Part shown: one piece after another, positions 21,697-34,375 of the stretch
Layout of the letters: each line of letters opens with the position of its first letter
Position numbering within the stretch: the first letter of the stretch is position 1
NCBI GenBank assembly: GCA_032158295.1
Contig: CM063249.1
Location: 5,347,195-5,411,194, forward strand
Length of the DNA: 64,000 nt
Direction: 5' to 3'
Origin: Pycnopodia helianthoides
Taxonomy: Eukaryota; Echinodermata; Asteroidea; Forcipulatida; Asteriidae
Notes under the pieces: model-generated
What the model was told of the DNA's origin: nothing
Databases searched by the model: none
Seen by the model: the letters and a program-made list of their open reading frames with translations, nothing else
Program-made: the position numbers and the translations under genes

Positions 21697-22062
21697 TTAA
21701 AGGCACAGTACACGTTTGGTAATTGGAACTTACTGATTGTGTTAATCCTATATAAATGTAGGTACATACAATAAAACTAACCTGTGTAAATTTCACTTCA
21801 AAAGGTAGTCGCGTTTTTTTGAAATAACAAAAAACCAGAGCGAATATTTTCACGCAGGAAGAATATTCCCCATAGGAATACAGTCTGAGAGATTCAAATT
21901 TTGTGGAATAAAAATTGATATATTTTCCATAACCGTTGTACTTCGAAGTAAAAAGTTTCTCAAAATTCATTTTACTACCCAAAGCTGCTGTACTTCTTAC
22001 CAAGTAAGTTTTTATTGCCATTAATTTTCAGAGTCATTACCAAACGTGTACTGTGCCTTTAA
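21697..22062. repeat. TTAA-flanked MITE, family P2
   Basis: Ends AGGCACAGTACACGTTTGGT and ACCAAACGTGTACTGTGCCT are inverted and bounded by TTAA on both sides. The body of about 360 bp is non-coding. It lies downstream of the GDPD stop, within the likely 3' UTR or just beyond it. Confidence 0.85.
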
Positions 22063-22116
22063 AGGCCATAATTATGTGTTACTTGAAAGTTCTTATTCTT
22101 ATCTATTTCATGTGCA

Positions 22117-22122
22117 AATAAA
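22117..22122 (+). terminator. Candidate polyadenylation signal of GDPD
   Basis: AATAAA about 950 bases after the GDPD stop, followed by GT-rich sequence (GGTGTTGATGGAGTG). Other AATAAA-like motifs follow at about 22205-22225. Weak evidence only. Confidence 0.3.
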
Positions 22123-22847
22123 CCCAGTTTTGAATTTTGGCAGGAACTGACTGGTGTTGATGGAGTGTTACATTATTTTAAGTGAAAAAAAGATCATCCT
22201 AATTTCAATAAAAAAAATAATAAATATCTTATAAATACCCCATTTGTGATTTCTGCACCATGGCAATTGAAATCTACACAGCACAAAAATAAAATTTTGC
22301 AAAAGCATTTAGAAATGTTAAAATTCAGGACAAGTTTGTCTCAAACAAAAAAAGTGTATTGCAAAATAAGGTTTTTTGAACTTAATATCGTTCAGTTATA
22401 CAGAAAAAAAACAATCATTAGACCAAGGTTTAAGAGTCATCTTGTTTTCCTTATTGATGTATTTTTTAGAAAAACATAACAAATTGAATTGCAACTAGTT
22501 AGCGTACATTAAAGGAATTGTGGCAATCAAATTTTAATCAGAAAAGGTAAGAATGGAAAAGGTAGGTGAACCTTTTTCATGACGGGTACTTTGGGCCAAG
22601 ATGGTTCAAGCTGAATTACCTCAAAATCGTAAACTGTCAGAGTGTAGGTCATAATAGATGTGGACTTTAATCTCTAAGATTCAGGTGTATTATGTGTCCA
22701 CCATATGATAAGAAAGGTGGGGGTTTTGTGTTTTGGGGGGTTGTTTTTTTCATTAATTTAGGTAATTTTGTTTCCATCTTTTTCTCATGGGGGCTTTACC
22801 ATTTAATAGCATATTGCAAGTTCATTTTTTTTTTTAACTTCTACACT

Positions 22848-23172
22848 TTAAAGGCCTGTCTACTATTGGTAAGATCGAAAAACACAATGTTCACAGATTC
22901 ACACATAACTTACATGATTTAAAGTAAGTAATGGTAGAAAGGGTTCCTTAAATATTTCTGCCTAAAATGCTATCGTAAAACAGTAGTAATTATCGCGCGC
23001 GATAATTTGAATAAACAGAAAACACATAAGATCTCTTTTCACTATTTTCTTGTGACCTCGATGACCAATTGAGCTCAAACTTTCACAGGTTTGTTTGTTC
23101 ATGCATATGTTTAATCACACAAAATGTGGACACTGATTTTGAGCTGTTACCAAAAGTGTACAATACCTTTAA
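22848..23172. repeat. TTAA-flanked MITE, family P3
   Basis: Bounded by TTAA, with imperfect ends near AGGCCTGTCTACTATTGGTA and ACCAAAAGTGTACAATACC. The internal order (hydrophobic T-rich end, GATGACCAATTGAGCTCAAA, TTCACAGGTTTGT) parallels family P1 at low identity. Convergent GDPD-PIGS intergenic region. Confidence 0.6.
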
Positions 23173-23656
23173 GTGAAATTACACAAGATTGTCACAACCA
23201 AGGTGAAAAAAAAAACAGTTTTAGTGTTGCAGTAGTAAAAATCCGTTTTTATAGATAACTGGTACTCACACTAACTTAACACAAAACGGTGGCATTGGCA
23301 GGTATTGTTAAAATAAATTAAAAACCAGCAAAAGCTCATCCTGTTGGTCGCTAGAGTTTGACATCTCTTGTTTTTATTAAAAATGCGTACAGCAATTTAC
23401 AAAGAGTATATTTGTATAAATATGAGCATATTTTGTGATCTTTTAACAACAATGTATGGGGATGGTTTAGATAACAGTTTTGTAAACTGTTATGAGGCTG
23501 GTGCTAAATATTTATTCGTATTAAGTTTTCTTATACTTAAAATATTAAAGAGTTATTTTAACATTTGCCGTCATTAACAAACTGGTTTTGACAGTCAAGG
23601 TTCTGAAGTCCACCTGTTTATGATTTGGCAACTGCTGAAAACATAGAAAGCCAAGC

Positions 23657-24000
23657 TTAAAGGAAGGGTCATAGATTGATAAGTTGACCATAAAAACTTA
23701 CTTGGTGCGAAGCACTGCAGCTGTTGATAGTATAAATTATTCTGAGAAAGGATTCCCTTCGAAGCAACATGGCTTGGATAATTTTTTTCACCCAAAACAT
23801 TTGAATTTGAGAAACGATTCATGCATGAATTTGTTTTCAGATTTCTTTGGGTTGGTGTCCGTTCGCTAATGCTGCAGCCAGAGATGCAGTTGGTACCCAC
23901 TGTCAGCTTAAACTTTCACATGTGACTTTTAGTGTATCTTTCTTTATAATTTTGCCTGTAAATCAGCACCATGTTGATAAAAACCTATCTATGACCCTAA
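23657..24000. repeat. MITE, GGGTCATAGAT family, copy 1
   Basis: Starts TTAAAGGAAGGGTCATAGAT and ends CTATCTATGACCC, with inner AAAAACTTACTTGGTG and GAAGCACTGCAG. A second copy is at 47139-47479. The right TTAA is not preserved in this copy. Confidence 0.65.
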
Positions 24001-24686
24001 AATAGTCTGGCGTCATTTCTGTATGAAGAGAATCCGCATTCTTAATTGCAAGTGCACTCTGGGGACATGTCAGATATGATGGCAGGATGATTCCAAATTG
24101 ATTCATCACTGAATGTTGATAACATGCCATTAGAGGTAAATCAACTGACTAGTCTCAACCTTGAGGGACTAGTAGGCATAATTTTCCCTCTGTATAAATT
24201 CAAGAGTTGGCAAGGAAATTTTAAAGGAATAAAGTTAGTTATTTTGATTGAATACGTCTTTCTGTTATGAAAAAGGTCACAAGAAAAATAAATACAAATT
24301 TTCTTAGTCATTTTGTACTTAGTTAAGAGTTTTTTTATTTGGCATATCAGTATTGCTGTTCTAATGACTAAATTAAAAACAGTTGACATCAACAAGTTGA
24401 AAATGTTGAAAGTGTGTTCTGTTCACAGCCTACTCTTGGGCCTTGTCATTCAGGCATTGTTTGCAGGCAACTGTACTGCAAGCAGAAAGAACACTTTAGC
24501 ACTGCCTTACCGTCTCCCCAAAAATTATGTGACAGTTATGTTAGAAGTCTGAGATACACTTTACATATTAAACTTGTTTTGAGTAGGGATTGCCTATATA
24601 ATTTGTGTTTTTTCTTCCAAATTGCTAAATTCTGAAAAGATTGATGCTTATTAAAACTCATGTTATTAGCTGTCACTAAAGAAGTG

Positions 24687-24692
24687 TTTATT
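24687..24692 (-). terminator. Candidate polyadenylation signal of PIGS
   Basis: AATAAA on the minus strand about 250 bases beyond the PIGS stop codon. The position is reasonable; no downstream element was identified with confidence. Confidence 0.35.
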
Positions 24693-24938
24693 TTGAAATC
24701 AAGATTTCATCAAGGAAAAATTGTAGCCACACAACTCTCAGGGCATAGGGTTAAACCTTAGCTCAGGTTGGATGTCAAGAAGACTGTCGTCCAACCTGGG
24801 CTTGGTCATACCTTAAATCTTCCTGTACTGTACTAAACAATTAAACATGAAACTCAAATTCTACATTTTTACTTCAGGAACAATATTTACAAACCAATTT
24901 CCTCCCCTAAAAAAAGAGAGGACCTAATGCCTAAATGC

Positions 24939-27900
24939 TTAATCTTGTTTGTCCTTCCTCTTTGATATCATCCACTTCATTGCCTTCCAGAAAGAGGTGG
25001 CTACTGGAATTCCAATGGGTAGAAATAAAGGAATATAGATGGCAAACCTGGAAAAGTACAAACAAATGAAAACCTGATAAGTCAACGCTGAAAATCTATA
25101 AATCGGAATCGGTATTACATAAATGAGGCTGCTGGGCATTTGATATGTTTCAACCACAGGTATTGAATCACGGGGTGCTGAGATCAGACCTAGCTGTGCA
25201 AATCCTCTTGGAGGAAATTCATTCAGGCAGCCATTTTTGCTGTATAACATCAGGGGTTTGTCTAATGGTCAATCCGGCAGAGCTTGCCAATATATGTCAC
25301 ATGGTATTTATATTTAGGAAGTAACTCTGACTAGTTAACTTGCAGGTACAACCATGTGTAAATCTTTTTAGGGAGGAGTGTTGGCTCTGAAAAGAGACGT
25401 TGTGGTCTTGACAGTATACTCTGCTCATCTTCAGGAGAAGAAGCAGAGTACACTGTTTAAAACATTGAGACAACACCAACGCCAACACTCCTGAAAGAGA
25501 TTTACACATGGTTGTACCTGCAAGTTCATTAGTTATAGTTCCTTCTTATTTCCCACATCATGCAAAGCTTCAAACATCACTTGTATTGATTTGTGTTGTC
25601 CACTTCCAATGAGACACACATGAAGATTCATTTCTAAATGACAGAATCTGATGATTCTGAGAGGACTTTGAGACTTTGCAAAAAAATGTGAAAGACAAAT
25701 CCAAAAACTATTTTTCAATCGAAAAATCCTAAGAAAAAGTGCATTGCCTATGGGCCTCTGTCAATCAATGGAGCCAGTCTGTGTTATGTGAGTGTGGAAT
25801 TAGGTCAATCTTTGGAATAGACCTTATGCACATGACGTCATTTGAGTAGGGCACCCTCGGTTAGAGGCCCATCCTGTGCGCCGCGCGTACATAGATGTAC
25901 GTTTTCCATTGTTACGTCATCTTTTTACCTCTAAGATGGCGGCGTGATGCATTAATGCATGAGGTCCATAGGAAAATAATTTTTTTTTTTTAAATAGACA
26001 CTCACTTCTGATCTTCAGGAAAGTAGAGAAGTTCTAGTAATGATGGATCAAAGAAGGCTTTTTCTGAGGCTGCGATGGCCCGCTTACTGGCATGGAAGGC
26101 TCTGTAGAGATTCCCTTCACTAAGGTATGAATGACCCTCCTGGATTGATGACACAGCCTGGTAAACCTGAGTAGCGCACAATCAAAGATAATCACAAATC
26201 ATTGCCATCATTTGGAATCATAAAACAGGCCTGGAATTTCATCTTTGAGAGGGCAAGGCCATTTTTATTTTGCAAAGGGCACTTTCTTTGTGAAATCTTA
26301 AAGTCTATGGGAAACTTTTGAAGGGGCACCAAGGCCAAGACAAGGGGCAACTAACAGGCCTGATAAAAGAACTCAAATTAACACTCCAAGGACAATGTCA
26401 AATTTACTTTCCAATTTTACTTCACATTTTACAGACGACAAATCTACAATCTCCCTCCGATCGGAGTAAAACCGGTATCATATTCAGATCAAAATATTTA
26501 TCTTTCTGATAACATTTTCCAGTGAGTTGACAACCAGTTGAAACCATTCAACGGCTTGGGTTGTGCCTAACTGTGTACATGTGTGTACTGTGTAGATGCA
26601 TTCACCATATGATATTATATGGCAGGCTGGCATGGTTTCATAATTAATAATATAATAATTTATTCATTTATTATGCGCAAGTTTCATAAAAAATATGTAC
26701 AGCTGCGCATTACGATAGTTAAAAAGCACAGATGTTTATCTATCATTCAAAACTACAGTGGATGATATTGAATGGTCAGACAGTATAGGAGGGTTGACTG
26801 TGCACTGTGTAGATGCATTGACCACATGATATCATATTTAAGGCTGGCATGGTTTATTTATCATTCAAAACCACAGTGGATAATATTAATTTTGGTCAGA
26901 CAGTAGGAGAGTTAATCTTCTAAATTCAACAGAAATGAACACAGTGTTGTTTTACCTGATCTGCTATATCATCTCTTATGACAATATTTTCAATCTGTTT
27001 AAGTAACTGTGAGAGTGACAGCAGAGTGGTCGCTGACGTCGCTAGATTCTCAACTGTTCTGCCTCTCAGTAGAACATCGTACTCCTAGAAAAAAATAATA
27101 ATAACAGAATGTTTTACAACTTCCAACTAAGAGGAAAAAATATCATGAACTGAAACAATCAGAGGGCGTATGCATGTACCATGATTTAGATATTTCCTTT
27201 CTTTATTTACCTAAAATTATCTAAAAGCCTGCTAGCATTACAGAACCGATTGGTATCAGAATTATTCATGCAGGAACTCGGAGAGTGCTTCAACTTACCC
27301 AGTCAGTTATTCCAGTGTTATCTGGTGGAGCTAAGAGGGTTTGGACCGATGCAACCTGTAATTAAGACATTGAAAGAGATGGTGCTGTACTGGTGTTCTG
27401 AAGTATTCATTCCATCATTTTAACTGTCTGATAATCAAACTAGACTACACATCATTTAAAACCACCCTGGGAAAATGTCAGGAAAATAATTGTTTATGTT
27501 TATGATTGTCTGTTCCTTTTGTCTGAACATTTATCTATTGTTTGAACACAATGCAAGAGAAGAGGACAATAATTGTGTCATTCATCATCTCAAGATGAAT
27601 GGCACAGCATCAACTTCATCCAAGTAAGTTTTTTGATTAATGAGTTGTAGTGATCTGTAAAGGAATCAACTGCAAAGAGCGAGCTAATTGCAAGAGAAGA
27701 GGACAAGACATTACAGTAACAATACATCATCAACCTTTCCAAAAATAGCTACCACATTTTTGCTTTGCTACGTTTAGGGGTGGGTGAGAGGGAAAGTGGG
27801 GGGGGGGCTGTGATTGTCTCAGATACTAACCTGTTGAGGTACACCAATCAGCAGACGAAGCTGAGCAAGGAATACCTCCATGGAATGTTTTGTATCAATC

Positions 27901-30900
27901 TCTACAGTCAGTGGTAAGCTGTCATTCTCTGAGGGTCTAGGAACGTTGTGTACCAAAACACCACCCCAACGTGGACTCAAGAAAGCGTTGGTGCTGACCG
28001 GTTCACCTAGGATAATAATAGTAATAATAATGCATTTATAATGCGCCATCCATCTAGTGTACAAGACCCTATTCCGAGGCGCAGAACAAAAAACAAAACA
28101 TATAAGCAGCAAAAGAGAAATATACAGATGAATAATCTAAGACATGTTACAAGCTAAGTGTATATGGAGATAAATAAATGAGTTTTCAGCAAGTTTTTAA
28201 ACAATGGAAGTGAACTACAGCATCTAATGTTATTAGGTAAAGTGTTCCAAAGTTTAGGAGCCCAAGCAGAAAAGGCACGATCGCCATATGATGAGGAAGT
28301 TCTAGGAATAGTTAAAAGGGTCTTAGCAGAAGAACGAAGAGTGCTAGAAGGGGCCGTAAGGTACAAGAAGATTTGTAATGTAAGATAGAGTTAAGCCAAT
28401 CTGAGATTTAAATGTAATTAGTAAAATTGTGAATTGAATTCAACAAGGACAAAGCAGTGATGTATAAAAGTATCTTGCTCAAGTAAACCAGTGTCATGAC
28501 CGGGACTCGAACCCGCACTCCACTGATCAAAAACACCAGAGCTTAAGTCATGTGCTCTTAACCGCTCAGCCACAACATGCCACCTGGTTTCAGAAATGGA
28601 ACTGAAACTCATGTACTGACACGCAAGCTGAAGCAGGGTATCGGTCTACTTAAAACAAAATAACAACTTAGGTTTCCAATTTACCTTGGCTGTCTGTGAT
28701 GTACAGAGGTAAATGCCTTGGACGCGGAATGAAGAGAAGGAAATTCAAACTTGGGTTGGTCGACACATGAGAACCTGGGAAAAAGGAAAAAACAGTGATT
28801 CACCTCAAATTATTCTGAACACAAAACCCATGTAATCAAATGAAACCCTCCCTTTAAAGTTTGCATAACCCCAACATTGTTTACAGTCATACGAGGAAGG
28901 ATTTCTAAGTCTTTGAAAAAAGTTTATACTGTCCACGAAGAATGTAGCGATAAAGCAGAAAATCCAAACCTCACCTAACTTTGCCTCCACCGGGTTTATG
29001 ACCAGAGGCAATGCATTCTGGGATACACGGTAGCTGTCATCTTCCTCGTTGTGTTTTGGTTTGATTGAGAGACCGGTGAAGTAGAGTACCTGGGAATTTA
29101 CAGTGAATTCTGCAAACTCCGATAACTTTCCGAGGAAAGGATTTAGATAGGCTGTTTGAGTAAAGGGCAATAAAAATGTATTATTAAATATTCTTTATAT
29201 CAGATTAAGTTTGAACACCAACCAGCATATGAATTATTCATGTTTGTCTAATGTTTTGTTTCTTAACACAATTAGTAGTACGTTAGTGCATGCAAAAAAC
29301 ATGAACAAAACTGACAATAAAAAATATGATAACAAGTAAGTTGTATAACTGGAGCTTGTGTGACCATCTTGTATTTAACCCATTCTCATCAATGGAACCA
29401 AACCGAGTCTGGAAGGGACTAGTCGGGCACCTTGTTGGCATAATGAGAATCAGCAGTCATGATTACTATACAGAGCAGGAAACAAGACCAAGATGGTGAC
29501 AGTATGTTGTACCTTTGACTGCCTGTGCTATATCCCACTCAGCATTCAACACTTCTGGTTGTGGGTTGAGCAAACTGAACGATAACTCATATCCAGGTGC
29601 AGATAACAAAGATCTCATACTATCTGCATCCGCCTATATATACGGAGAATAAGAAAATAGAATTAGCTGTTGCAAACTGCTCACCAACCAAATGGACCTT
29701 TGGTTTTACAGCAAAATGCAACAACTAGCTAATGGCCTGACGTTTCGACCCTAGCAGAGTCTTTCTCGATGCTAAAAAAAAAAAAATTAAATTAAAAGGA
29801 GAATAAAGTATTGATTACATTAATGTTGAATAGTGAATATTGAATATCCATTATACATTTTCCTTCACAAAATTTAAATTTCAAAACTTCTGGCAAGCTT
29901 AACGAAATTCAGAATAAAAATCCTCACACACATTTCCAAAAACAATGGATTTACCCTGCAGGCACTGAACTAGCACCCCAAAAAAAGCCTCCCACTGACT
30001 CGACTTATTCCTGGCTTGTTAATAAAGAGCAGCAATGATCAAAATCAGGTGGTGACTTATAGACCACATTGGTGAACTTGACTTCATCATGACTTTTAAA
30101 GGAACATTACAGAATTGATTTTTGCTAACAAAACAGTTCCCGGCAGTGTAAGCACTTTATGTAATCCACCATATACATAAACTGACAAACCTGTAGAAGT
30201 TTGAGATCGAACGGCCATCTGGGTCACGAGAAAATAATGAAAAACCGATTACACATTTGCATGAAATCATATAGATTCAACAAATGAATAAAACGCTCAC
30301 TGAGCGATAAACTCCAATCGGAAAATTGGTTTATTCATTCTCATAAAATATGGCATTTCAGACAGAAATATTTCAAGGGATGTTTTCTACTATCATCATC
30401 ATTAGACCGTGTAAGTTTTATGTAAACCTGTGATCAAAAGTATATTTTTACAAGTTTTTTTTTTACCAATTCTGTAATGCTCCTTTAAGATGAAACTAAG
30501 GTAGTGTCTTAAAATCTAGTGGCTTTGGCTAGAATTGTGGCTTTAATCAAGCCATAGTCACAACTGGATCATTTCTTTGGACATGGTCTCAGAGTGGACT
30601 TCTAGGCTTTGTATTCACCTGATTAGAGCGAGCTCCGACTGCGTTGAGATAGGCTCTGGCCACTGCATCTTCATTCACTAATCTAGTCTTAATCAGATCA
30701 GCTACATCCAAAACTGATATCAATGATTGGGTAATATGAGATTAGATAAAACAATATTAGATCTTAATTGACAAAGTTTTCTGCCTCGAATAATCAATGC
30801 TAAAATGATCATGATCAAAGCAGGCCTGTGGTTGTACATGTAATTATGAACTCTCAACCGGTCATTTTTCGCACAAGCGCACCCTTTCCATATCATATCT

Positions 30901-33829
30901 ACAGAGGGCACACGCTTGCGTGCAGTAATTGTGTAAGAGCAGCGTTCTCCCTCAACAGTGTTCCGCTGGCCAGATGCCAGTTAAAACCCCTGAGGCCCAG
31001 TCCAAATTCTCTCCAAGTGGTCTGGTTGGCTATTTCAGTGTTGAAAAGCATCCCTATACAATATGAATTATGGACAAGTGAAAAAAGCTGACGGACCAGT
31101 GAAATGAAAAGCTAACTGATCCTGCTGACTGTAAAAGTAAAGGGCAAACACTGGATAGTTCAAAATTCCATGCACAGCCACAGGCCTGCTTTGATCGTGA
31201 TGTAACAGCCCCTTTAATAAATTTACGCAAAGCAATATTTTGATGAAAACAATTTTTTTTTAACCAACAACAAGGAAATCAGCTGATCAGCTGACCATGT
31301 ATGCATACACCAATCCTAAACATGTTTTACCTTTCATCTTTACCAGTGTAATCCTTCCCGTTCCAATGAAGCTATTTGCTGACGATAAATGTTTGTAACC
31401 CTGATGGACAACGTAGATTACTGAATGGCCATGGGGTACAGCTCGAGCTGTGTTTAGACTGCTATCCAGCTCTACACACAGAAAATTAAACAGAACAAGA
31501 TATTTATAGTTTGCTGTCTTATACAACAACTTGCTAAAAATCTGGTGGAGGAATTAAACAAAATGATAAATAATAATACAGAATTTGTAACAATAAGTGT
31601 TACAAAAAATTCTTGGACAGATACCAGCCATGCCTTTTCAGGCCTTGTATTAATTAAGCTTTTTGAAAAGTAGCCCACTGGGCTAGTAAACTGTGCCTTT
31701 TATTTGCCCCAGGAAGTTTTAGTAAACAAGATTTTATACATGTACTGTCATAAATGTAACCTTTTGATGTATAAATGGTAGCAATTAAAACCAGTTTAAT
31801 GGTCAAATGAAGTACACTTTCACACTCAAAAATAAATTGACACATTTTAAAAATGTGTCATTCACTTCTGAAAAGAAAGAAATATGAGCATTTTAAACAA
31901 GTAGATTGCACAGGTTTTAGTAGACCACAGGGCAAGTTGAGAAGTGGTGTGTACTAGCCCAAAGCACTTTTGACTAGACAATGTACACTAGGCTAGTGTT
32001 AAGGGTGAGCCCTGCTATTACCTCTAGAAGATAACAATACAAAAAACACCTGTTACCTGTTAATGAAGGGCTTGATTCTAACACACTTTGTTCTTTTGTT
32101 GTACATGTTTGCCAGTCTATTGTATATTGAATCTTTAGTCTGGTGCCTTGACCTGCAGAGAGAAACACAATGATTAGCATGTTTTCATGTTGTCTTGATG
32201 GGGTTAAGAAAGAAATTTTACATTGGTATATTGTACTTCTCTTATACAGACAAAAGTTCTGCAGGGCTTTTTAGATAATATTCAAACACTGTTTTCTTGA
32301 ATTCAAATTTTCCATGAAGCAGGAACTTCTGTGGTGAACAATAAATTAGTTGTTCAAGTTTCAGAAGCTTTTAGATCCTTCATGAAGGGTTCCAAGCACA
32401 TGGTCTCTCTGTGAAATCAGGGTTTTTTTATAATGTAGAATTGGATTCTCCGCCCTGTTTCAATTGTGTCCTGTTATCAACACTAACTTTCATAGGATCT
32501 TCACAAGCTGAGGGATTTTAATAAATTTAGGAAGCTTCTTGACCAACACACCAAGGGTTTATGAGTCAGGCTTGGGCAGGGTTTGCCCTTAACTTTATCA
32601 CTGACTAGCCAGCAGGACCAGTCAGCTTGTCATTTCACTACTATCACTAGTCCACAGCTTTTCTACTATTTCGTCCTTATTTCATATTAAAAAGGGATGC
32701 TTTTCAAAGCTGAACTAGCCAGCCGGACCACTTCCAGAGAATTTTGACTGGTCCTCAGGGCCTCACACCAAGTCTCATACCAAAAATGTCTTGCTACATA
32801 CCTGCATTAAGCGATGTGGTTAAGTCTGCCTTAAATTTCTTAAAGTCCTCCTCATCTTTTGATGTTAAACACGAAACGATGGTAAGTGGAATGAGGCACT
32901 TTGTCTGTAAGTAAAACACAATTTTCTTTCAACTGAAAATGAAGCAATCGCTTTGTTAAAACATTTACAACACAAATGATGTTTCAAACAAAATGTTTTG
33001 TAAAGTTGATTTTTTAATTATCTTAGACAAAGACTTGGATTGATGAAGTGAAACTATATTATTCATTAATGAGAGACAAAGTCACTGTACAATTACAAGA
33101 GAATAACTGACGCATGTGAACTCACCTGTGCCACAGCTAAATCGTGTATTTCTTGGTAAGGAAGGAATGCTCTGTATGTTGTTGTTGAAAACCACCATAT
33201 CGGTATGCCAATGAAAATAGACACAAAGGCTACAGCTAGGGCGGCATACATTGGGCTCCTGGAGTCATCATTTAATCCTTCATAAACAAAAACATTATTT
33301 GATAATGAGTGATCTTACTCTATTTTTTAGTAAGAATAAGCAGTTTCATAGCTTATTTATGCGCCATCTTGTTGTTCAAGGAGTAGATTTGTTTAGTTTC
33401 AACACTCTATTGGCATTGCCATGATTGCCGTCTGCCACATCTTTTTTTATAAATTAAAACAATACAAGGAAGATTACCGTACTTTAGTTGGCTCTCTTGT
33501 GAGCATGAAGGAAGGAACAACATATTATTGGGCAGGACTGGTAAGACCCATGGTTGACAAAATTACAACACATTAAAGTTTTAGCAGACGACAATTCGCA
33601 AAATGGCCATCTTTGGTATTTGATAAACATGGTAAACAAAAATTGTAACATCAAAACAAAACCACGTCCGACCATAACAAGAAATTTAAGAAACTTCGAA
33701 TTTAGTTATCTAAATACCAGTTTTCTAAATATCTAAAGCTTCTATAGGTCTTTTGTAAACTTCACAAAGACAAGATATTTCACACTTACCCTTATTTTCA
33801 TCTTTATCCTTGTGTTTTTTCCCTGCCAT
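24939..33829 (-). CDS. pigs: GPI transamidase component PIG-S
   Basis: Subunit of the ER-membrane GPI transamidase that attaches GPI anchors to proteins. Fourteen coding exons in transcript order: 33790-33829, 33126-33277, 32802-32904, 32057-32152, 31331-31471, 30619-30713, 29513-29633, 28975-29151, 28685-28774, 27831-28006, 27299-27355, 26956-27084, 26006-26166, 24939-25047. All splice phases agree and give 548 aa (human about 555). An N-terminal membrane segment (residues about 24-42, ending in IPIWWF then TTTYRA) and a C-terminal one (about 514-533, [15 protein letters not shown]) flank a lumenal domain carrying [32 protein letters not shown] and [13 protein letters not shown]. The C-terminus KDKQD fits a KxKxx ER-retrieval signal. 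Head to head with PPM1D. Confidence 0.95.
25338..25526. repeat. Palindromic element, AACTTGCAGGTACAACCATG ends
   Basis: AACTTGCAGGTACAACCATG with TGTAAATC is inverted at the right as GATTTACACATGGTTGTACC and TGCAAGTT, and inner GGAGTGTTGG pairs with CCAACACTCC. About 190 bp in the last PIGS intron. Sequence just downstream (to 25640) recurs in diverged form at 49310-49440. Confidence 0.7.
25815..25980. repeat. Inverted-end repeat with GACGTCAT and GGTCCATAGG
   Basis: ATAGACCTTATGCACATGAC at the left and TGCATGAGGTCCATAGG at the right form imperfect inverted ends, with AAGATGGCGGCGTGATGC inside. Related sequence is at 48560-48760 and, less clearly, 10240-10530. PIGS last intron. Confidence 0.5.
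26226..26362 (+). repeat. MITE, CAGGCCTGGAATT family, copy 2
   Basis: Starts CAGGCCTGGAATTTCATC, runs through GAGAGGGCAAGGCC and GGGGCACCAAGGCC, and ends abruptly at CAGGCCTG with an internal deletion near the right end. PIGS intron 12. Confidence 0.75.
26520..26910. repeat. Dispersed repeat, two tandem copies
   Basis: CAGTGAGTTGACAACCAGTT and CATTCACCATATGATATTAT with GGCTGGCATGGTTT recur at 26800-26910 (GACCACATGATATCAT, GGCTGGCATGGTTTATTTAT), and again at 39868-39990 and 43855-44045. The unit ends near CAAAACCACAGTGGATAATA. Non-coding; PIGS intron 12. Confidence 0.6.
28007..28420 (-). mobile_element. 5'-truncated LINE (non-LTR retrotransposon) tail
   Basis: The minus strand encodes the characteristic C-terminal end of a LINE reverse transcriptase [23 protein letters not shown], then [17 protein letters not shown], then [11 protein letters not shown] and a stop near 28154. 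The pattern GDRAFS-APKLWN-LP with a final K-LKTHLF is typical of CR1/L2-type elements (family knowledge). The 3' UTR contains AATGCATTTATAATGCGCC and a (TAA)n-like end. It inserted in the same orientation as PIGS, directly upstream of exon 10. Only the last portion of the ORF is present. Confidence 0.8.
28433..28590 (-). repeat. tRNA-derived SINE (family A), copy 3
   Basis: Best-preserved copy of the family. The minus strand reads GTTGTGGCTGAGCGGTTAAG (A box) and GTGCGGGTTCGAGTCCCGGT (B box), then TGACACTGGTTTACTTGAGC. The head looks like a class II tRNA (Leu/Ser-like spacing). It abuts the LINE tail at 28007-28420, raising the possibility of a composite element. PIGS intron 9. Confidence 0.7.
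29660..29775 (-). repeat. Dispersed repeat with GAAACGTCAGGCCATTAGC
   Basis: On the minus strand it reads GAAAGACTCTGCTAGGGTCG then AAACGTCAGGCCATTAGCTA. A close copy is at 55535-55650 (plus strand) and a diverged one at 55060-55160. PIGS intron 6. Element type not identified. Confidence 0.55.
30097..30488. repeat. TTAA-flanked MITE, family P1, copy 3
   Basis: Bounded by TTAA, with ends AGGAACATTACAGAATTG and CCAATTCTGTAATGCTCCT and the inner AATAAAACGCTCACTGAGCG. Closely matches the copy at 4877. PIGS intron 6. Confidence 0.8.
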
Positions 33830-34375
33830 TTTGGGGAAGTGGGACTACACACACGTTGGGCGGCAGGGGGCGCTATACAACTTTGCATACCAGTGGTAAA
33901 AAGTTGAAATGTACAAACTGAAAAGCTCTTTAGTCTTTGCAAGGTTGAAAACAGCTTTTTCCGTTATCTGTTTTTTTAGTCTGCAAATTTAAAACACTAT
34001 TGTCAATAGCCAATGCTTTCCCCAAACCTCAATAACAGACTTTATCTCTATTCCCAAATCATTAAACAAAATCCATCTCAATATTAATTCCTCCTTTCTT
34101 GTACTCATTGATCAATGCTTAGCGCCCTCAACACAAAATATTCTTAAACTGAGTTAGGATTACCAAAGTTTGACCTCTTAATCGGGGTTATAAAACAGAC
34201 ATTGAAGTATAAACCGAATTAAATGGCAAGTCTGACTGACTGACCAATCAGGAGGCCTCATTTCTACAAGCTCGAACATGACAAACAAGGTCAAACCGTA
34301 TACACAAAAGAATCATTCGCGCGGTGAAAACCATGGAGCGCGCGCAAACATCCCCGGCATCGTCAATCAAGCAAG
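33830..34375. promoter_or_regulatory. Bidirectional promoter region, PIGS / PPM1D
   Basis: Only 546 bp separate the PIGS start codon (minus strand, 33829) from the PPM1D start codon (34376), so the two genes probably share one promoter region. A CCAAT motif lies at 34244-34248 and GC-rich sequence (GCGCGG, GAGCGCGCGC) directly precedes PPM1D. Transcription starts cannot be placed from sequence. Confidence 0.6.

Noticed and set aside
28154..28366. A 70-aa minus-strand frame as a host gene
   Set aside because: It is the C-terminal end of a LINE reverse transcriptase ([22 protein letters not shown]) in a PIGS intron.
28433..28590. A genuine tRNA-Leu gene
   Set aside because: A and B boxes are good, but acceptor-stem pairing is not seen and the head continues into a SINE body shared with other loci.
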